A stretch of 64,000 bases of DNA from JBFWNG01 sp050251195 (GCA_050251195.1 JBFWNG010000001.1:310001-374000); one strand, 5' to 3'; positions 18,294 to 29,000 are shown, numbered from the stretch's first letter. A program made the numbers and translations. Notes: generated by a model from the letters alone, not told the origin.

Positions 18294-21200
18294 ACTCACT
18301 GCGGTGACGTTTTTTGCCGTCGTGGGTTGTGACGCCGACGTGCAGATGGAACAGCATGCCTCTATGGCAGAGCCATATATCATAGAAAGCATTGAACCCG
18401 AGCAAGCTTTGCCCGGACAAACCGTAACTCTCAAGGGTAAATATTTTCGAAAAACTATGAAGATCGTGATGAACGGTCAAGAGATCCGTCCGGCCGTCAT
18501 CTCGGATACGGAAGCAACCTTTATTATGCCAGACACAGACGACGATAAAGTCAAAGTATTGATGAGCGAGCTTGACAAAAAGGACAAAGATTCGAAACTT
18601 GACGATTCAAAATTTGGTTACGTCAAATCTCTGAAGAATCGGTACCCACATTTTGCAGGGGATGCATCGAAAATTTGTGCGCCCCAAAAGTTCGTCTCTG
18701 GAGAAGGCGAAGTCAAGGAAGGGACAAAGGACTGCAAATTGTCCGAGCTCAAAGAACCTTGTACCGAAAACGGCCAGGTAGGTTGCTTGTCGACGGAAGA
18801 ATTTGTGGCAGCTGACATGTCCACGGTCTCTCCGGGCAACATAAAGAAGGGCGTCTCTGTTGCCGGTGTTGAAGGCGCTTATCCTTCCGCCGAATATCCG
18901 CTCTCCGGTTCGGACACCAACATTGCTGACCTCGGCAATGGTACATTAAATACCCAACTCGCAAGTTCCTCTTCTTTTGAATATTGGGATTCAGCAGGTA
19001 CGCGTTTTGGGTCGCAGGGTGATGCAAATCTTGTTGCAACTTCTGTAGGAGCCGGTGTCGAGATATTCGGCGTTACGGGTTCGGCGGCAACGGAAACCCA
19101 CATAGCCTGTGCGGCGGACGGCGCAGTGGATTGTGTAGCGATAGCAGCCTATAAAGCCGTCGACATGACCAATATTACAGCGGGCAATATTAAGTCCGGT
19201 AATACTATCGCAGGTATTGCGGGTAATTATCCGTCGGCAACTTATCCTCTGGCAGGGGCGAGTGCGATTATTGCTGATTTGAGTAGTACTACATTAAACG
19301 CGAAGATGAAATCGGCGACGCAGTTTGAATATTTTGACTCGGCAGGTGTTCGCTATGCCGATAATGGTGATGCGGACATTACCGCCTCAAATGTTGCAGA
19401 TTCAGTCGATATCTTTGGTACAACAGGAACCGCTCAACTCGAATCGCATAGTGATTGTTCGGCAGATGGCGCGGTAGGCTGCGTGACGGTAGGTGGCTAC
19501 AAGTCGGCTGACATGGCGAACGTGTTAGCTGGCAACATCAACCCGGGAGTTACCATCGCCGGTGTTGCTGGTAACTTGGCAGTAGAATCACATAGCGATT
19601 GTAGCGCTGACGCTGCCGTAGGGTGTGTCACCGTTGCAAGTTATAAATCAGCGGACATGGCGAACGTCTTGGCCGGTAACCTTAAAACTGGCGTTACCAT
19701 TGCCGCCGTTGCCGGTAACGTTCTCGAAGAGTCCCATAGCGATTGTGCGGCTGACGCTGCAGTCGGGTGCGTCACCGTTGCAGGCTATAAAGCGGTGGAT
19801 ATGACCAATGTAACAGCCGGCCAAATCAAGTCCGGCGTTACCTTAGCGGGCGTGGCAGGTGACTATCCGTCAGCAACCTATCTATTGACCAATTCAAGTG
19901 CGATCGTGGCTGATCTTGATAGCGCTTCTTTCGATGCCAAAGTTAAGTCAGCAACTCAGTTTGAATACTTCGACTCTGCTGGTGCCCGATACGCAGACAG
20001 TGGCGATGCCGACATCGTTGCGGCAAATATTTCTGATTCAATCGACATCTTTGGTGCCGTAGGTACGGCGGATCTTGAAACGCATAGCGATTGCTCTTCG
20101 GACGGTGCCGTAGGTTGCGTCACCGTTGCGGGTTATAAAGCAGCCGACATGGCAAATGTCTTGGCAGGTAATATTAAGACGGGCATAACGATCGCCGGGG
20201 TTGCTGGCAACGTCGTTGAAGAGACACATAGCGACTGTTCAGCAGACGGCTCCCTGGGCTGCATCACTGTGGCGGGTTACAAGGCTGCCGACATGGCGAA
20301 CGTGTTGGTTGGCAACATCAAAACCGGAGTCACCATAGCCGGTGTTGCGGGTAACATAACAGTAGAATCTCATAGCGATTGTAGCTCGGACGCCGCCGTA
20401 GGTTGTGTCACAGTTGCTGGCTATAAATCAGCGGACATGGTGAACGTATTGGTTGGCAACATCAAAAACGGCGTTACCATTGCCGGTGTTGCCGGTAACG
20501 TTGCCGAAGAGACACATAGCGACTGTGCAGCTGACGCTGCAGTCGGGTGCGTCACCGTTTCTGGCTATAAAGCTGTGGACATGACTAATGTAACAGCCGG
20601 CCAAATCAAGTCCGGCGTTACCATCGCGGGCGTGACAGGTGACTATCCGTCAGCAACCTATCCCTTGACCAACGCAAGTGCAATCGTGGCTGATCTTGAT
20701 AGCACCACTTTTGATGCGAAGGTTAAGTCAGCAACTCAGTTTGAATACTTCGACTCTGCTGGTGCCCGGTACACGGATAGCGGCGATGCCGACATCGTTG
20801 CGGCTAATATTTCTGATTCCATCGACATCTTCGGCACCGTAGGTACGGCAGATCTTGAAACGCATAGCGATTGTTCTTCGGACGGCGCCGTAGGTTGCGT
20901 CACCGTGGCGGGTTATAAAGCAGCCGACATGGCGAACGTCTTGGCTGGTAATATTAAAATAGGCGTAACGATCGCAGCTGTTGCTGGTAACGTCGTTCAA
21001 GAGACACATAGCGACTGTTCAGCGGACGGTTCTGTAGGTTGCGTCACCGTGGCTGGGTACAAATCAGCCGACATGGCGAACGTGTTAGTAGGCAACATCA
21101 AAACCGGAGTTACCATCGCCGGTGTTGCAGGTAACGTGACCGTAGAATCTCATAGCGATTGTAGCGCTGACGCGGCTGTAGGTTGCGTCACCGTTGCTGG

Positions 21201-24200
21201 CTACAAATCAGCCGACATGACGAATGTTCTCGCGGGAAATATCAAGACCGGCGTTACCATAGCAGGTGTCGCCGGTAACGTCACCCAAGAGACACATAGC
21301 GACTGTGTGGCTGACGGAGCTGTAGGTTGCGTCACTGTAGCTGGGTTTAAGGCTGCAGATATGACCAACGTAACAGTTGGTAAAATCAAATCGGGTGTGA
21401 CTATCGCAGGCGTAGCAGGTGACTATCCGTCAGCAACTTATCCGTTGACCAATGCTAGCGCGATCGTAGACGACCTTGATAGCGCGACTTTCGATGCGAA
21501 GGTTAAATCAGCAACTCAGTTTGAATACTTCGACTCGGCTGGTGCCCGGTACACGGATAGCGGCGATGCCGACATCGTTGCGGCTAAAATCGCCGATTCG
21601 ATCGATATCTTCGGTGCCGTAGGTGCGGCAGATCTTGAAACGCATAGCGATTGTTCTTCGGACGGCGCCGTAGGTTGCATCACCGTTGCGGGTTATAAGG
21701 CCGCCGACATGGCAAACGTCTTGGCTGGTAATATTAAAACAGGTGTAACGATCGCAGCTGTTGCTGGTAACGGCGTTGAAGAGACACATAGCGACTGTTC
21801 AGCAGACGGTTCCGTAGGTTGCGTCACCGTGGCTGGTTATAAAGCGGCCGATATGGCGAACGTGTTGGTTGGCAACGTCAAAACCGGAGTTACCATCGCC
21901 GGTGTTGCGGGTAACGTGACCGTAGAATCTCATAGCGATTGTAGTGTTGACGCTGCTGTTGGTTGCGTCACCGTTGCTGGTTACAAATCAGCCGACATGG
22001 CGAATGTTCTCGCGGGAAATATCAAAACCGGCGTTACCATAGCCGGTGTCGCCGGTAACGTTGCCGAAGAGACACATAGCGATTGTGCGGCTGACGCTGC
22101 AGTCGGTTGCGTCACCGTTGCTGGGTTTAAGGCTGCAGATATGACCAACGTAACAGTTGGCAAAATTAAATCAGGTGTCACGATAGCAGGCGTGGCGGGT
22201 GACTATCCGTCAGCAACCTATCCGTTGACCAATGCTAGCGCGATCGTAGACGATCTGGATAGCACCACTTTCGATGCGAAGATCAAATCAGCAACTCAGT
22301 TTGAATACTTCGACTCGGCTGGTGGTCGGTACACGGATAGCGGCGATGCCGACATCGTTGCGGCTAATATCACCGATTCGATCGATATCTTTGGTGCCGT
22401 AGGTACGGCAGATCTTGAAACGCATAGCGATTGTTCTTCGGACGGCGCCGTAGGTTGCGTCACCGTTGTAGGTTATAAAGCCGCCGACATGGCAAACGTC
22501 TTTGCTGGCAATATTAAAACAGGCGTAACGATCGCAGCTATTGCTGGTAACGTCGTTGAAGAGACACATGGCGACTGTTCAGCCGACGGTTCCGTAGGTT
22601 GCGTCACCGTGGCTGGTTATAAAGCGGCCGATATGGCGAACGTGTTGGTTGGCAACATCAAAACTGGAGTTACCATCGCCGGTGTTGCGGGTAGCGTGAC
22701 CGTGGAATCTCATAGCGATTGTAGTGTTGACGCGGCTGTTGGTTGCGTCACTGTTGCTGGTTACAAATCAGCCGATATGGCGAATGTTCTCGCGGGAAAT
22801 ATCAAGACCGGAGTTACCATAGCCGGTGTTGCCGGTAACGTTACTCAGGAGATACACAGCGACTGCGCCGCTGACGCTGCAGTCGGTTGCGTCACCGTTG
22901 CCGGGTTTAAGGCTGCAGATATGACCAACGTAACGGTTGGTAAAATTAAATCAGGTGTCACGATAGCAGGCGTAGCCGGTGACTATCCGTCAGCAACTTA
23001 TCCGTTGACCAATGCTAGCGCGATCGTGGCTGATCTTGATAGCACTACTTTCGATGCGAAGGTTAAGTCAGCAACTCAGTTTGAATACTTCGACTCAGCT
23101 GGTGGTCGGTACACGGATAGCGGCGATGCCGACATCGTTGCGGCTAATATCACCGATTCGATCGATATCTTTGGTGCCGTAGGTACGGCAGACCTTGAAA
23201 CGCACAGCGATTGTTCTTCGGACGGCGCCGTAGGTTGCGTCACCGTTGCGGGTTATAAGGCCGCCGACATGGCAAACGTCTTAGCTGGCAATATTAAAAA
23301 TGGTGTGACGATCGCCGGTGTCGCCGGTAACGTCACACAAGAATCGCATAGCAACTGTTCCGCGGACGCGGCTGTTGGTTGCGTGACGGTTGCAGGGTAC
23401 AAAGCAGCGGATATGGCGAACGTTTTGGCTGCTAACATTAAGACGGGTGTTACGATCGCCGGTGTTGCGGGTAACGTAACTGTAGAATCTCATAGCGACT
23501 GTAGCGCTGACGCTGCCGTAGGTTGTGTTACTGTTGTGGGTTATAAATCGGCAGACATGGCGAATGTCCTCGCGGGCAATATCAAAACTGGCGTGACGAT
23601 CGCCGGGGTTTCGGGTAACGTTGCGCAAGAAGCACACAGCGATTGTTCCTCAGACGGAGCAGTGGGTTGCGTCACCGTAGCCGGGTTTAAGGCTGCGGAT
23701 ATGAATAATGTAACGGTTGGAAAAATAAAATCTGGAGTTACGATCGCAGGTGTCGCGGGTGATTATCCTTCAGCGACCTATCCGTTGACCAACGCTAGTG
23801 CTATCGTGGACGATCTTGATAGCACGACTTTCAATGCGAAAGTAAAATCTGCTACGCAATTTGAATATTTCGACTCTGCGGGCGCTCGTTATACTGATAA
23901 CGGCGATGCAGATATCGTTGCCGACAATGTTGTCGATTCGGTCGATATCTTCGGGACGGCTGGCACGGCGGACCTTGAAGCTCACAACGATTGTTCGTCC
24001 GACGCCGCAGTTGGTTGTGTCACTGTAGCTGGTTACAAAGCTGCCGACATGGCAAACGTGCTGGCTGGCAACATCAAGACGGGTGTTACGATTGCCGGCG
24101 TGGCCGGTAACATCACACAAGAATCGCATAGCGACTGTTCTACGGATGCCGCTGTGGGTTGCGTCACAGTTGTGGGTTACAAAGCAGCGGACATGACCAA

Positions 24201-27200
24201 CGTGCTCGTAGGTAATATTAAAACAGGTGTTACCATCGCTGGTGTTGCAGGTAACATTGTACAAGAAGGACATAGCGATTGTTCGGCCGATGCTGCCGTG
24301 GGATGCGTGACCGTAACCGGCTACAAGGCCGCTGACATGGGTAACGTTCTAGCGGGCAATATTAAAACCGGCGTTACAATCGCAGGTGTTGCAGGTAACG
24401 TGGCTCAAGAAGCGCACAGCGACTGCGTGGCCGACGCCGCGGTTGGCTGCGTAGCCGTAGCCGGGTTTAAAGCTGCGGATATGAACAATGTCACGGCAGG
24501 CAAAATTAAGTCGGGCGTTACAATTGCCGGCGTAGCAGGGGATTATCCATCCGCTACTTATCCTTTAACAAATGCCAGCGCAATTGTGGACGATCTCGAT
24601 AACTCAACCTTCAACGCGAAGATAAAATCTGCTACTCAGTTTGAATACTTCGACTCAGCGGGTGTCCGGTACACAGGTAACGGCGACGCCGACATCGCGG
24701 CCGCTAATATAGTTGATTCTGTTGATGTTTTTGGAGTCGCAGGTACGGCAGACGTCGAGGTCCATAGCGACTGTGCGGCCGACGCTGCGGTGGGTTGCGT
24801 TACCGTGGCTGATTATAAGGCTGCAAATATGGCAAGTGTTATTGCCGGCAATATCAAATCCGGAGTCACTATCGCGGGTGTTGCGGGTATCGTGACCGAA
24901 GAATCGCACAGTGACTGTTCGGCGGATGCTGACGTGGGCTGTGTGACCGTGGCTGGGTATAAAGCGGCCGATATGGCAAACGTCGTAGCCGGCAATATTA
25001 AGACGGGTGTCACTATCGCTGGCGTGGCCGGTAACGTCATCCAGGAATCCCATAGCGATTGTAGCGCTGATGCTGCCGTCGGTTGCGTCACGGTAGCTGG
25101 TTATAAGTCCGCCGATATGGCGAACGTTCTCGCAGGTAACATTAAGTCAAGCGTAACCATTGCTGGCGTTGCCGGCAACGTTGTGCAAGAGGCGCATAGC
25201 AACTGTGCGGCAGACGCTGCAGTAGGTTGCATCGCTGTTGCGGGTTATAAGTCAGCTGACATGGGTAACGTTGTCGCCGGCAATATCAAATCAGGAATAA
25301 CCATCGCCGGGGTTACTGGTAGCGTCACCCAAGAATCACACAGCGACTGCGCGGTCGATGCGGCTGTTGGATGCGTGACAGTTGCAGGGTATAAATCTGC
25401 TGACATGGCAAACGTCCTTGCCGGCAATATCAAGTCCGGTGCGACGATTGCTGGAGTGGCTGGTAGCGTCACTCAAGAATCGCATAGTAACTGTTCATCA
25501 GACGGCGCGACGGGGTGCGTGACGGTAGCTGCTTATAAAGCAGCCGACATGGCAAGCGCCGTTGCTGGAAATATCAAGTCTGGAGTGACTATAGCGGGAG
25601 CTGCGGGTAGCCTCACCCAAGAATCGCACAGTAACTGTTCATCCGACGGTGCCACCGGTTGCATCGCCGTTGCGACCTATAAGGCGGCGGATATGTCCGC
25701 TGCTGTTGCAGCCAACATTAAAACTGGCGTCACAATCGCGGGTATTGCAGGTAGCGCGGTCCAAGAATCGCACAGCAACTGCTCATCTGACGGAGCAATA
25801 GGTTGCGTCACCGTCACTGCCTATAAAGCAGCGGACATGGCCAGCGCTGTTGCCGGCAACATTAAGTCCGGAGTAACTATAGCCGGTGTTGCGGGTAGCG
25901 TTACTCAAGAATCGCACAGCAACTGTTCATCTGACGGCGCGACAGGTTGCGTCACCGTTTCTGGTTATCAGTCGGCCAACATGACCAACGTCATTGCCGG
26001 CAACATCAAAACCGGCGCGACCATAGCGGGGGTGGCGGGCAGTGTGACTCAGGAATCGCATAGTAACTGTTCGTCCGACGGCGCGACAGGTTGCGTCACC
26101 GTTTCGGGCTACAAATCGGCAGACATGGCCGTTGCCATTGCCGGCAATATTAAATCCGGAGTCACGATTGCAGGGATTGCGGGCAGTGTCACTCAGGAAT
26201 CGCATAGCAACTGTTCGTCTGACGGTGCCACCGGCTGCTTGGCGGTCTCAGGCTATAAATCAGCAAACATGACCAACGTCATCGCTGGCAATATCAAGAC
26301 GGGCATCACGATTGGCGGAGTCGCTGGTAACGTGACCCAAGAATCGCATAGTAACTGTTCGTCGGATGCAGCCACAGGATGCGTAGCTGTTGCATCCTTT
26401 AAAGCTGCCAACATGACGAATGTGATCGCGGCAAATATTAAGTCGGGCGTGACCATAGCAGGCGTGGCGGGTTCCGCGGCTTTGATTTCTGATGCGTCGG
26501 TTACACCGGACCTTACAGCGGCAACCTTTAACACAAAACTAAAGGACGGCGACAACTCCTTCGAGTGGTGGGATTCAACGGCTACCCGGCACACATTTAC
26601 AGGGGATTCTGACCTCGCTGCTGCTGAAAACATCAAAACGGGCATCAATATATTTGGCACCACGGGTACAGCAGGCGTTGCGTGTTCGTCTGACGGTCAA
26701 ACCTATTGTAACTCGTCTGCTACCTATAAGGCCGCGAACACAGGTGCTTACACAGCATGGGACATTCGTAAGGGCCATACTATCGGCGGCGTCGTCGGTA
26801 AATTGGCCTTCTATAAGAGTACGGCAAACCTCTCGCTTTACGACCGTTCCACAGGCACCGGGGGAGTGGTTGGCGGAGACATTTATGACACCATTGACGA
26901 CTACAATAATGTAAGTACTACCGAACTACCACCAGACGTTGTCGGAGGCTGGGACGTAGCCACTGGCGAAAATTGGGATATGGTTAACGCGCACGATGAC
27001 GGAGCCGGCGGCGGTACCGCAGGCAATAATCTTTGCGACGGAAGTGAGGAATGTATATTTACCGACCTTATCACCAATTTGATGTGGAGCCCTAGAACGT
27101 ACACCACCGTGATATGGGAGGATGCTGTCTCTGAGTGTTTCGATTCCACTTATGGTGGGTATACCGACTGGCGAATGCCAACACAAAAAGAACAGATGCA

Positions 27201-27393
27201 GGCGAGCATTGACGGAATATGGGATATGAGAGACTTCGATACTCTTGCCTTGGGCAATGGGGGGAGTGTTTGGTCGAGTACCACCCGGGCTGACCTCAGT
27301 ACTTATGCGTACGCTGGGAGCTTAGGTATAGGACACTTCGCTGCCCAAGTCAAAGCCACTGTATTAGTATTCAATATCTGTGTGAGACCATAG
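18265..27393 (+). CDS. Giant repeat lipoprotein B: paralogue of gene A in inverted orientation
   Basis: The 3042-residue protein has the same plan as gene A: lipobox VVGC (Cys22, Asp at +2), IPT/TIG-like domain (IESIEPEQALPGQTVTLKG), about 40 units of 48 residues with C-x7-C, and a DUF1566-like end (IFTDLITNLMWSP, YTDWRMPTQKE, VWSSTT, NICVRP). As in gene A, the order after the N-terminal domain is one block of three units, then six blocks of four units each separated by the 68-residue insert, then a run of units without inserts. This shared order means the array existed before the genes were duplicated or that the two have been kept in step. Repeat copies here differ from each other more than those in gene A. 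It is probably exported and envelope-anchored, which is inference. A terminator follows directly. Confidence 0.85.
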   Translation: MSLALAYRLILTAVTFFAVVGCDADVQMEQHASMAEPYIIESIEPEQALPGQTVTLKGKYFRKTMKIVMNGQEIRPAVISDTEATFIMPDTDDDKVKVLMSELDKKDKDSKLDDSKFGYVKSLKNRYPHFAGDASKICAPQKFVSGEGEVKEGTKDCKLSELKEPCTENGQVGCLSTEEFVAADMSTVSPGNIKKGVSVAGVEGAYPSAEYPLSGSDTNIADLGNGTLNTQLASSSSFEYWDSAGTRFGSQGDANLVATSVGAGVEIFGVTGSAATETHIACAADGAVDCVAIAAYKAVDMTNITAGNIKSGNTIAGIAGNYPSATYPLAGASAIIADLSSTTLNAKMKSATQFEYFDSAGVRYADNGDADITASNVADSVDIFGTTGTAQLESHSDCSADGAVGCVTVGGYKSADMANVLAGNINPGVTIAGVAGNLAVESHSDCSADAAVGCVTVASYKSADMANVLAGNLKTGVTIAAVAGNVLEESHSDCAADAAVGCVTVAGYKAVDMTNVTAGQIKSGVTLAGVAGDYPSATYLLTNSSAIVADLDSASFDAKVKSATQFEYFDSAGARYADSGDADIVAANISDSIDIFGAVGTADLETHSDCSSDGAVGCVTVAGYKAADMANVLAGNIKTGITIAGVAGNVVEETHSDCSADGSLGCITVAGYKAADMANVLVGNIKTGVTIAGVAGNITVESHSDCSSDAAVGCVTVAGYKSADMVNVLVGNIKNGVTIAGVAGNVAEETHSDCAADAAVGCVTVSGYKAVDMTNVTAGQIKSGVTIAGVTGDYPSATYPLTNASAIVADLDSTTFDAKVKSATQFEYFDSAGARYTDSGDADIVAANISDSIDIFGTVGTADLETHSDCSSDGAVGCVTVAGYKAADMANVLAGNIKIGVTIAAVAGNVVQETHSDCSADGSVGCVTVAGYKSADMANVLVGNIKTGVTIAGVAGNVTVESHSDCSADAAVGCVTVAGYKSADMTNVLAGNIKTGVTIAGVAGNVTQETHSDCVADGAVGCVTVAGFKAADMTNVTVGKIKSGVTIAGVAGDYPSATYPLTNASAIVDDLDSATFDAKVKSATQFEYFDSAGARYTDSGDADIVAAKIADSIDIFGAVGAADLETHSDCSSDGAVGCITVAGYKAADMANVLAGNIKTGVTIAAVAGNGVEETHSDCSADGSVGCVTVAGYKAADMANVLVGNVKTGVTIAGVAGNVTVESHSDCSVDAAVGCVTVAGYKSADMANVLAGNIKTGVTIAGVAGNVAEETHSDCAADAAVGCVTVAGFKAADMTNVTVGKIKSGVTIAGVAGDYPSATYPLTNASAIVDDLDSTTFDAKIKSATQFEYFDSAGGRYTDSGDADIVAANITDSIDIFGAVGTADLETHSDCSSDGAVGCVTVVGYKAADMANVFAGNIKTGVTIAAIAGNVVEETHGDCSADGSVGCVTVAGYKAADMANVLVGNIKTGVTIAGVAGSVTVESHSDCSVDAAVGCVTVAGYKSADMANVLAGNIKTGVTIAGVAGNVTQEIHSDCAADAAVGCVTVAGFKAADMTNVTVGKIKSGVTIAGVAGDYPSATYPLTNASAIVADLDSTTFDAKVKSATQFEYFDSAGGRYTDSGDADIVAANITDSIDIFGAVGTADLETHSDCSSDGAVGCVTVAGYKAADMANVLAGNIKNGVTIAGVAGNVTQESHSNCSADAAVGCVTVAGYKAADMANVLAANIKTGVTIAGVAGNVTVESHSDCSADAAVGCVTVVGYKSADMANVLAGNIKTGVTIAGVSGNVAQEAHSDCSSDGAVGCVTVAGFKAADMNNVTVGKIKSGVTIAGVAGDYPSATYPLTNASAIVDDLDSTTFNAKVKSATQFEYFDSAGARYTDNGDADIVADNVVDSVDIFGTAGTADLEAHNDCSSDAAVGCVTVAGYKAADMANVLAGNIKTGVTIAGVAGNITQESHSDCSTDAAVGCVTVVGYKAADMTNVLVGNIKTGVTIAGVAGNIVQEGHSDCSADAAVGCVTVTGYKAADMGNVLAGNIKTGVTIAGVAGNVAQEAHSDCVADAAVGCVAVAGFKAADMNNVTAGKIKSGVTIAGVAGDYPSATYPLTNASAIVDDLDNSTFNAKIKSATQFEYFDSAGVRYTGNGDADIAAANIVDSVDVFGVAGTADVEVHSDCAADAAVGCVTVADYKAANMASVIAGNIKSGVTIAGVAGIVTEESHSDCSADADVGCVTVAGYKAADMANVVAGNIKTGVTIAGVAGNVIQESHSDCSADAAVGCVTVAGYKSADMANVLAGNIKSSVTIAGVAGNVVQEAHSNCAADAAVGCIAVAGYKSADMGNVVAGNIKSGITIAGVTGSVTQESHSDCAVDAAVGCVTVAGYKSADMANVLAGNIKSGATIAGVAGSVTQESHSNCSSDGATGCVTVAAYKAADMASAVAGNIKSGVTIAGAAGSLTQESHSNCSSDGATGCIAVATYKAADMSAAVAANIKTGVTIAGIAGSAVQESHSNCSSDGAIGCVTVTAYKAADMASAVAGNIKSGVTIAGVAGSVTQESHSNCSSDGATGCVTVSGYQSANMTNVIAGNIKTGATIAGVAGSVTQESHSNCSSDGATGCVTVSGYKSADMAVAIAGNIKSGVTIAGIAGSVTQESHSNCSSDGATGCLAVSGYKSANMTNVIAGNIKTGITIGGVAGNVTQESHSNCSSDAATGCVAVASFKAANMTNVIAANIKSGVTIAGVAGSAALISDASVTPDLTAATFNTKLKDGDNSFEWWDSTATRHTFTGDSDLAAAENIKTGINIFGTTGTAGVACSSDGQTYCNSSATYKAANTGAYTAWDIRKGHTIGGVVGKLAFYKSTANLSLYDRSTGTGGVVGGDIYDTIDDYNNVSTTELPPDVVGGWDVATGENWDMVNAHDDGAGGGTAGNNLCDGSEECIFTDLITNLMWSPRTYTTVIWEDAVSECFDSTYGGYTDWRMPTQKEQMQASIDGIWDMRDFDTLALGNGGSVWSSTTRADLSTYAYAGSLGIGHFAAQVKATVLVFNICVRP
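19921..24600 (+). repeat. Higher-order repeat: six 780-bp units inside giant gene B
   Basis: Equivalent positions recur at 19921, 20701, 21481, 22261, 23041, 23821 and 24601. Each 780-bp block is four 144-bp units plus a 204-bp insert. Synonymous differences between copies are common, so this array appears older or less homogenised than the one in gene A. Confidence 0.93.
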
Positions 27394-27397
27394 TTAC

Positions 27398-27428
27398 AAA
27401 TCCTGCGGCAAAACGCAGGATTTTTTTT
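27398..27428 (+). terminator. Intrinsic terminator of giant gene B
   Basis: Stem AAATCCTGCG / CGCAGGATTT with a six-base loop (GCAAAA), then a run of eight T. It starts four bases after the stop codon. Confidence 0.95.
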
Positions 27429-27439
27429 ATTGGGAAGTT

Positions 27440-28084
27440 TCAGATTGCAAATTGCAAACACGCGTCGACGAAAGGCGTATTCTCGATTTTGAGACACTCG
27501 GCTCCAATTTTAACCGCCTCGACTGTCCCAACGACGGATGCTCCTTTTGTTTTGCAGTATTCCGCTACCGTCATGAATCCTCGGTGCCCGATAAATCCTG
27601 CGATCTTGTCGCAAGCTTTGGTCCAATGAAGCTCGACGGGTGCTTCGCCCTTCCTAACCTCCGCCGCCATGGTTCCGCACAATGCTATCGGTTGCATCGC
27701 ATTGCGAACCTGGCAGGTTTCGCCATACTTAAAGCTTTGGACGTTGACATTGCCAAGACCGGCTGTTTTTAAAAAGCAATATCTCTCGAAGTTCGGTCCT
27801 TCATGGCCCTTCAAAACAAAAGCAGCTTTTTTGCAGCTGGTGTCTTCGAAAGCTGCGAGTTTGAGTCCCTCAACATTCAAGTTTTTTGTTCCCATTTGGT
27901 AAGTCAGCACATCAGCGATCGCTAAGCCGAGGCACTGAACATCCGACCCGCATTGAACGATTATTTCGCTTATGTCGGGCCGGTGGTCGGCAGCTTCGTC
28001 GGATTTGGTTTGGCTCGTTCTTGCTTTACAGGCAATGGCGACGACAATTGCGGTTGGAAATAACAGAAGTAGAAATTTTCTCAT
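27440..28084 (-). CDS. Cys-rich lipoprotein, paralogue of the upstream gene
   Basis: The 214-residue protein has a lipobox VAIAC (Cys19); the start is supported by AAGGAGAAAAGAC. The mature part carries about a dozen Cys, beginning with CGSDVQCLGLAIADVLTY. The same block (CGPDVQCVGSALVDAILY) occurs in the adjacent gene. Both also share the order of a KGHEG/DGHDG motif, Y-C and a closing CLQFA followed by a single residue. The two lie 19 bases apart in one orientation, so they are tandem duplicates in an operon. Function is unknown; an envelope-located, disulphide-bonded protein is likely. Confidence 0.75.
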   Translation of the reverse strand: MRKFLLLLFPTAIVVAIACKARTSQTKSDEAADHRPDISEIIVQCGSDVQCLGLAIADVLTYQMGTKNLNVEGLKLAAFEDTSCKKAAFVLKGHEGPNFERYCFLKTAGLGNVNVQSFKYGETCQVRNAMQPIALCGTMAAEVRKGEAPVELHWTKACDKIAGFIGHRGFMTVAEYCKTKGASVVGTVEAVKIGAECLKIENTPFVDACLQFAI

Positions 28085-28103
28085 ATGTCTTTTCTCCTTC
28101 CTT

Positions 28104-28784
28104 TTAGTTCGCGAACTGGAGACAGATGTCTTTGATCGTTCCGGGGCTTACTTCTGTGCAATGGCCATTCAAAATAATCCCCTTAATTTCTCCTAGGGCG
28201 GGCGCATCTTTGGCAGCGCAATACTCTTCTAATGATAACTCCCCAGGAGATCCGAGCATTCCCTTCATTCCTCTTTTGCAGGTTGCGTTTTCAAACAAAT
28301 ATGTGGGCGTTGCACCTGGCGAAAGTTCTATGGCCATCGTTGTGCAAAGAGATTTAGCTCTTTGACCTAACGGTCCCGTGGTCATGAGGCCGGGATCGAG
28401 CACATAACAAGGAGAGTTGTTAACCTTAAATGTTTTTATCTGCTTATCACCAAGATTTGCCGTTTTTTCGGTGCAGTACTGCACTATGTTTTCACCGTCG
28501 TGTCCGTCTGTTACCATGACGAGTTCATTGCAGGTATCGCCGGCAAAGTAGGAAACCCTTGCTTTCTCCACATCCTTATTTGTCGAATTCAGACCGTACA
28601 AGATGGCATCGACCAGAGCAGAACCCACGCACTGGACATCGGGACCGCAATGTTTTACCCGTTGACGCAATTCGCCGCTCTGCTCGTCTTCTTGAGCGCG
28701 TGCTTGCTTATTGAAGAATAGACTTAGGCCAAGCGACGCTAGTAGCGTTGTTGCGAACAATACTCGGCTGAGTATTTTAGTCAT
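28104..28784 (-). CDS. Secreted Cys-rich protein, first of a tandem pair
   Basis: The ATG at 28784 is chosen over an upstream in-frame ATG because GAAGGAG precedes it and a clean signal peptide follows (MTKILSRV..., cleavage after ARA near residue 33). The 226-residue product contains CGPDVQCVGSALVDAILYG, DTCNELV, QYCTEK and a final KDICLQFAN, in the same order as in its neighbour. Unlike the neighbour it has no lipobox and so is probably soluble in the periplasm or exported. No family recognised. Confidence 0.75.
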   Translation of the reverse strand: MTKILSRVLFATTLLASLGLSLFFNKQARAQEDEQSGELRQRVKHCGPDVQCVGSALVDAILYGLNSTNKDVEKARVSYFAGDTCNELVMVTDGHDGENIVQYCTEKTANLGDKQIKTFKVNNSPCYVLDPGLMTTGPLGQRAKSLCTTMAIELSPGATPTYLFENATCKRGMKGMLGSPGELSLEEYCAAKDAPALGEIKGIILNGHCTEVSPGTIKDICLQFAN

Positions 28785-28971
28785 ACAAGACTCCTTCTCT
28801 CGGAATTTGATGGTGCTACACAAACGATATCATGTCTGAGCATTAGAGCAACACGATATTCTAGGCAACTTTAGCAGTTCCTAGGAAACGTATCAAGATG
28901 TGATAAAAAATATTGCGATACGTGATTTTGGCGGATGTCGGCATAACGGAACGGAGCGGGGGACGAAGAAG

Positions 28972-28992
28972 CCCCGCACGGAAAGTGCGGGG
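28972..28992 (-). terminator. Hairpin downstream of the Gly/Thr-rich lipoprotein gene
   Basis: Stem CCCCGCAC / GTGCGGGG with a five-base loop, eight bases after the stop at 29001. The bases that follow on the minus strand (GCTTCTTCG) are only moderately T-rich. Confidence 0.6.
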
Positions 28993-29000
28993 ATAATGTA

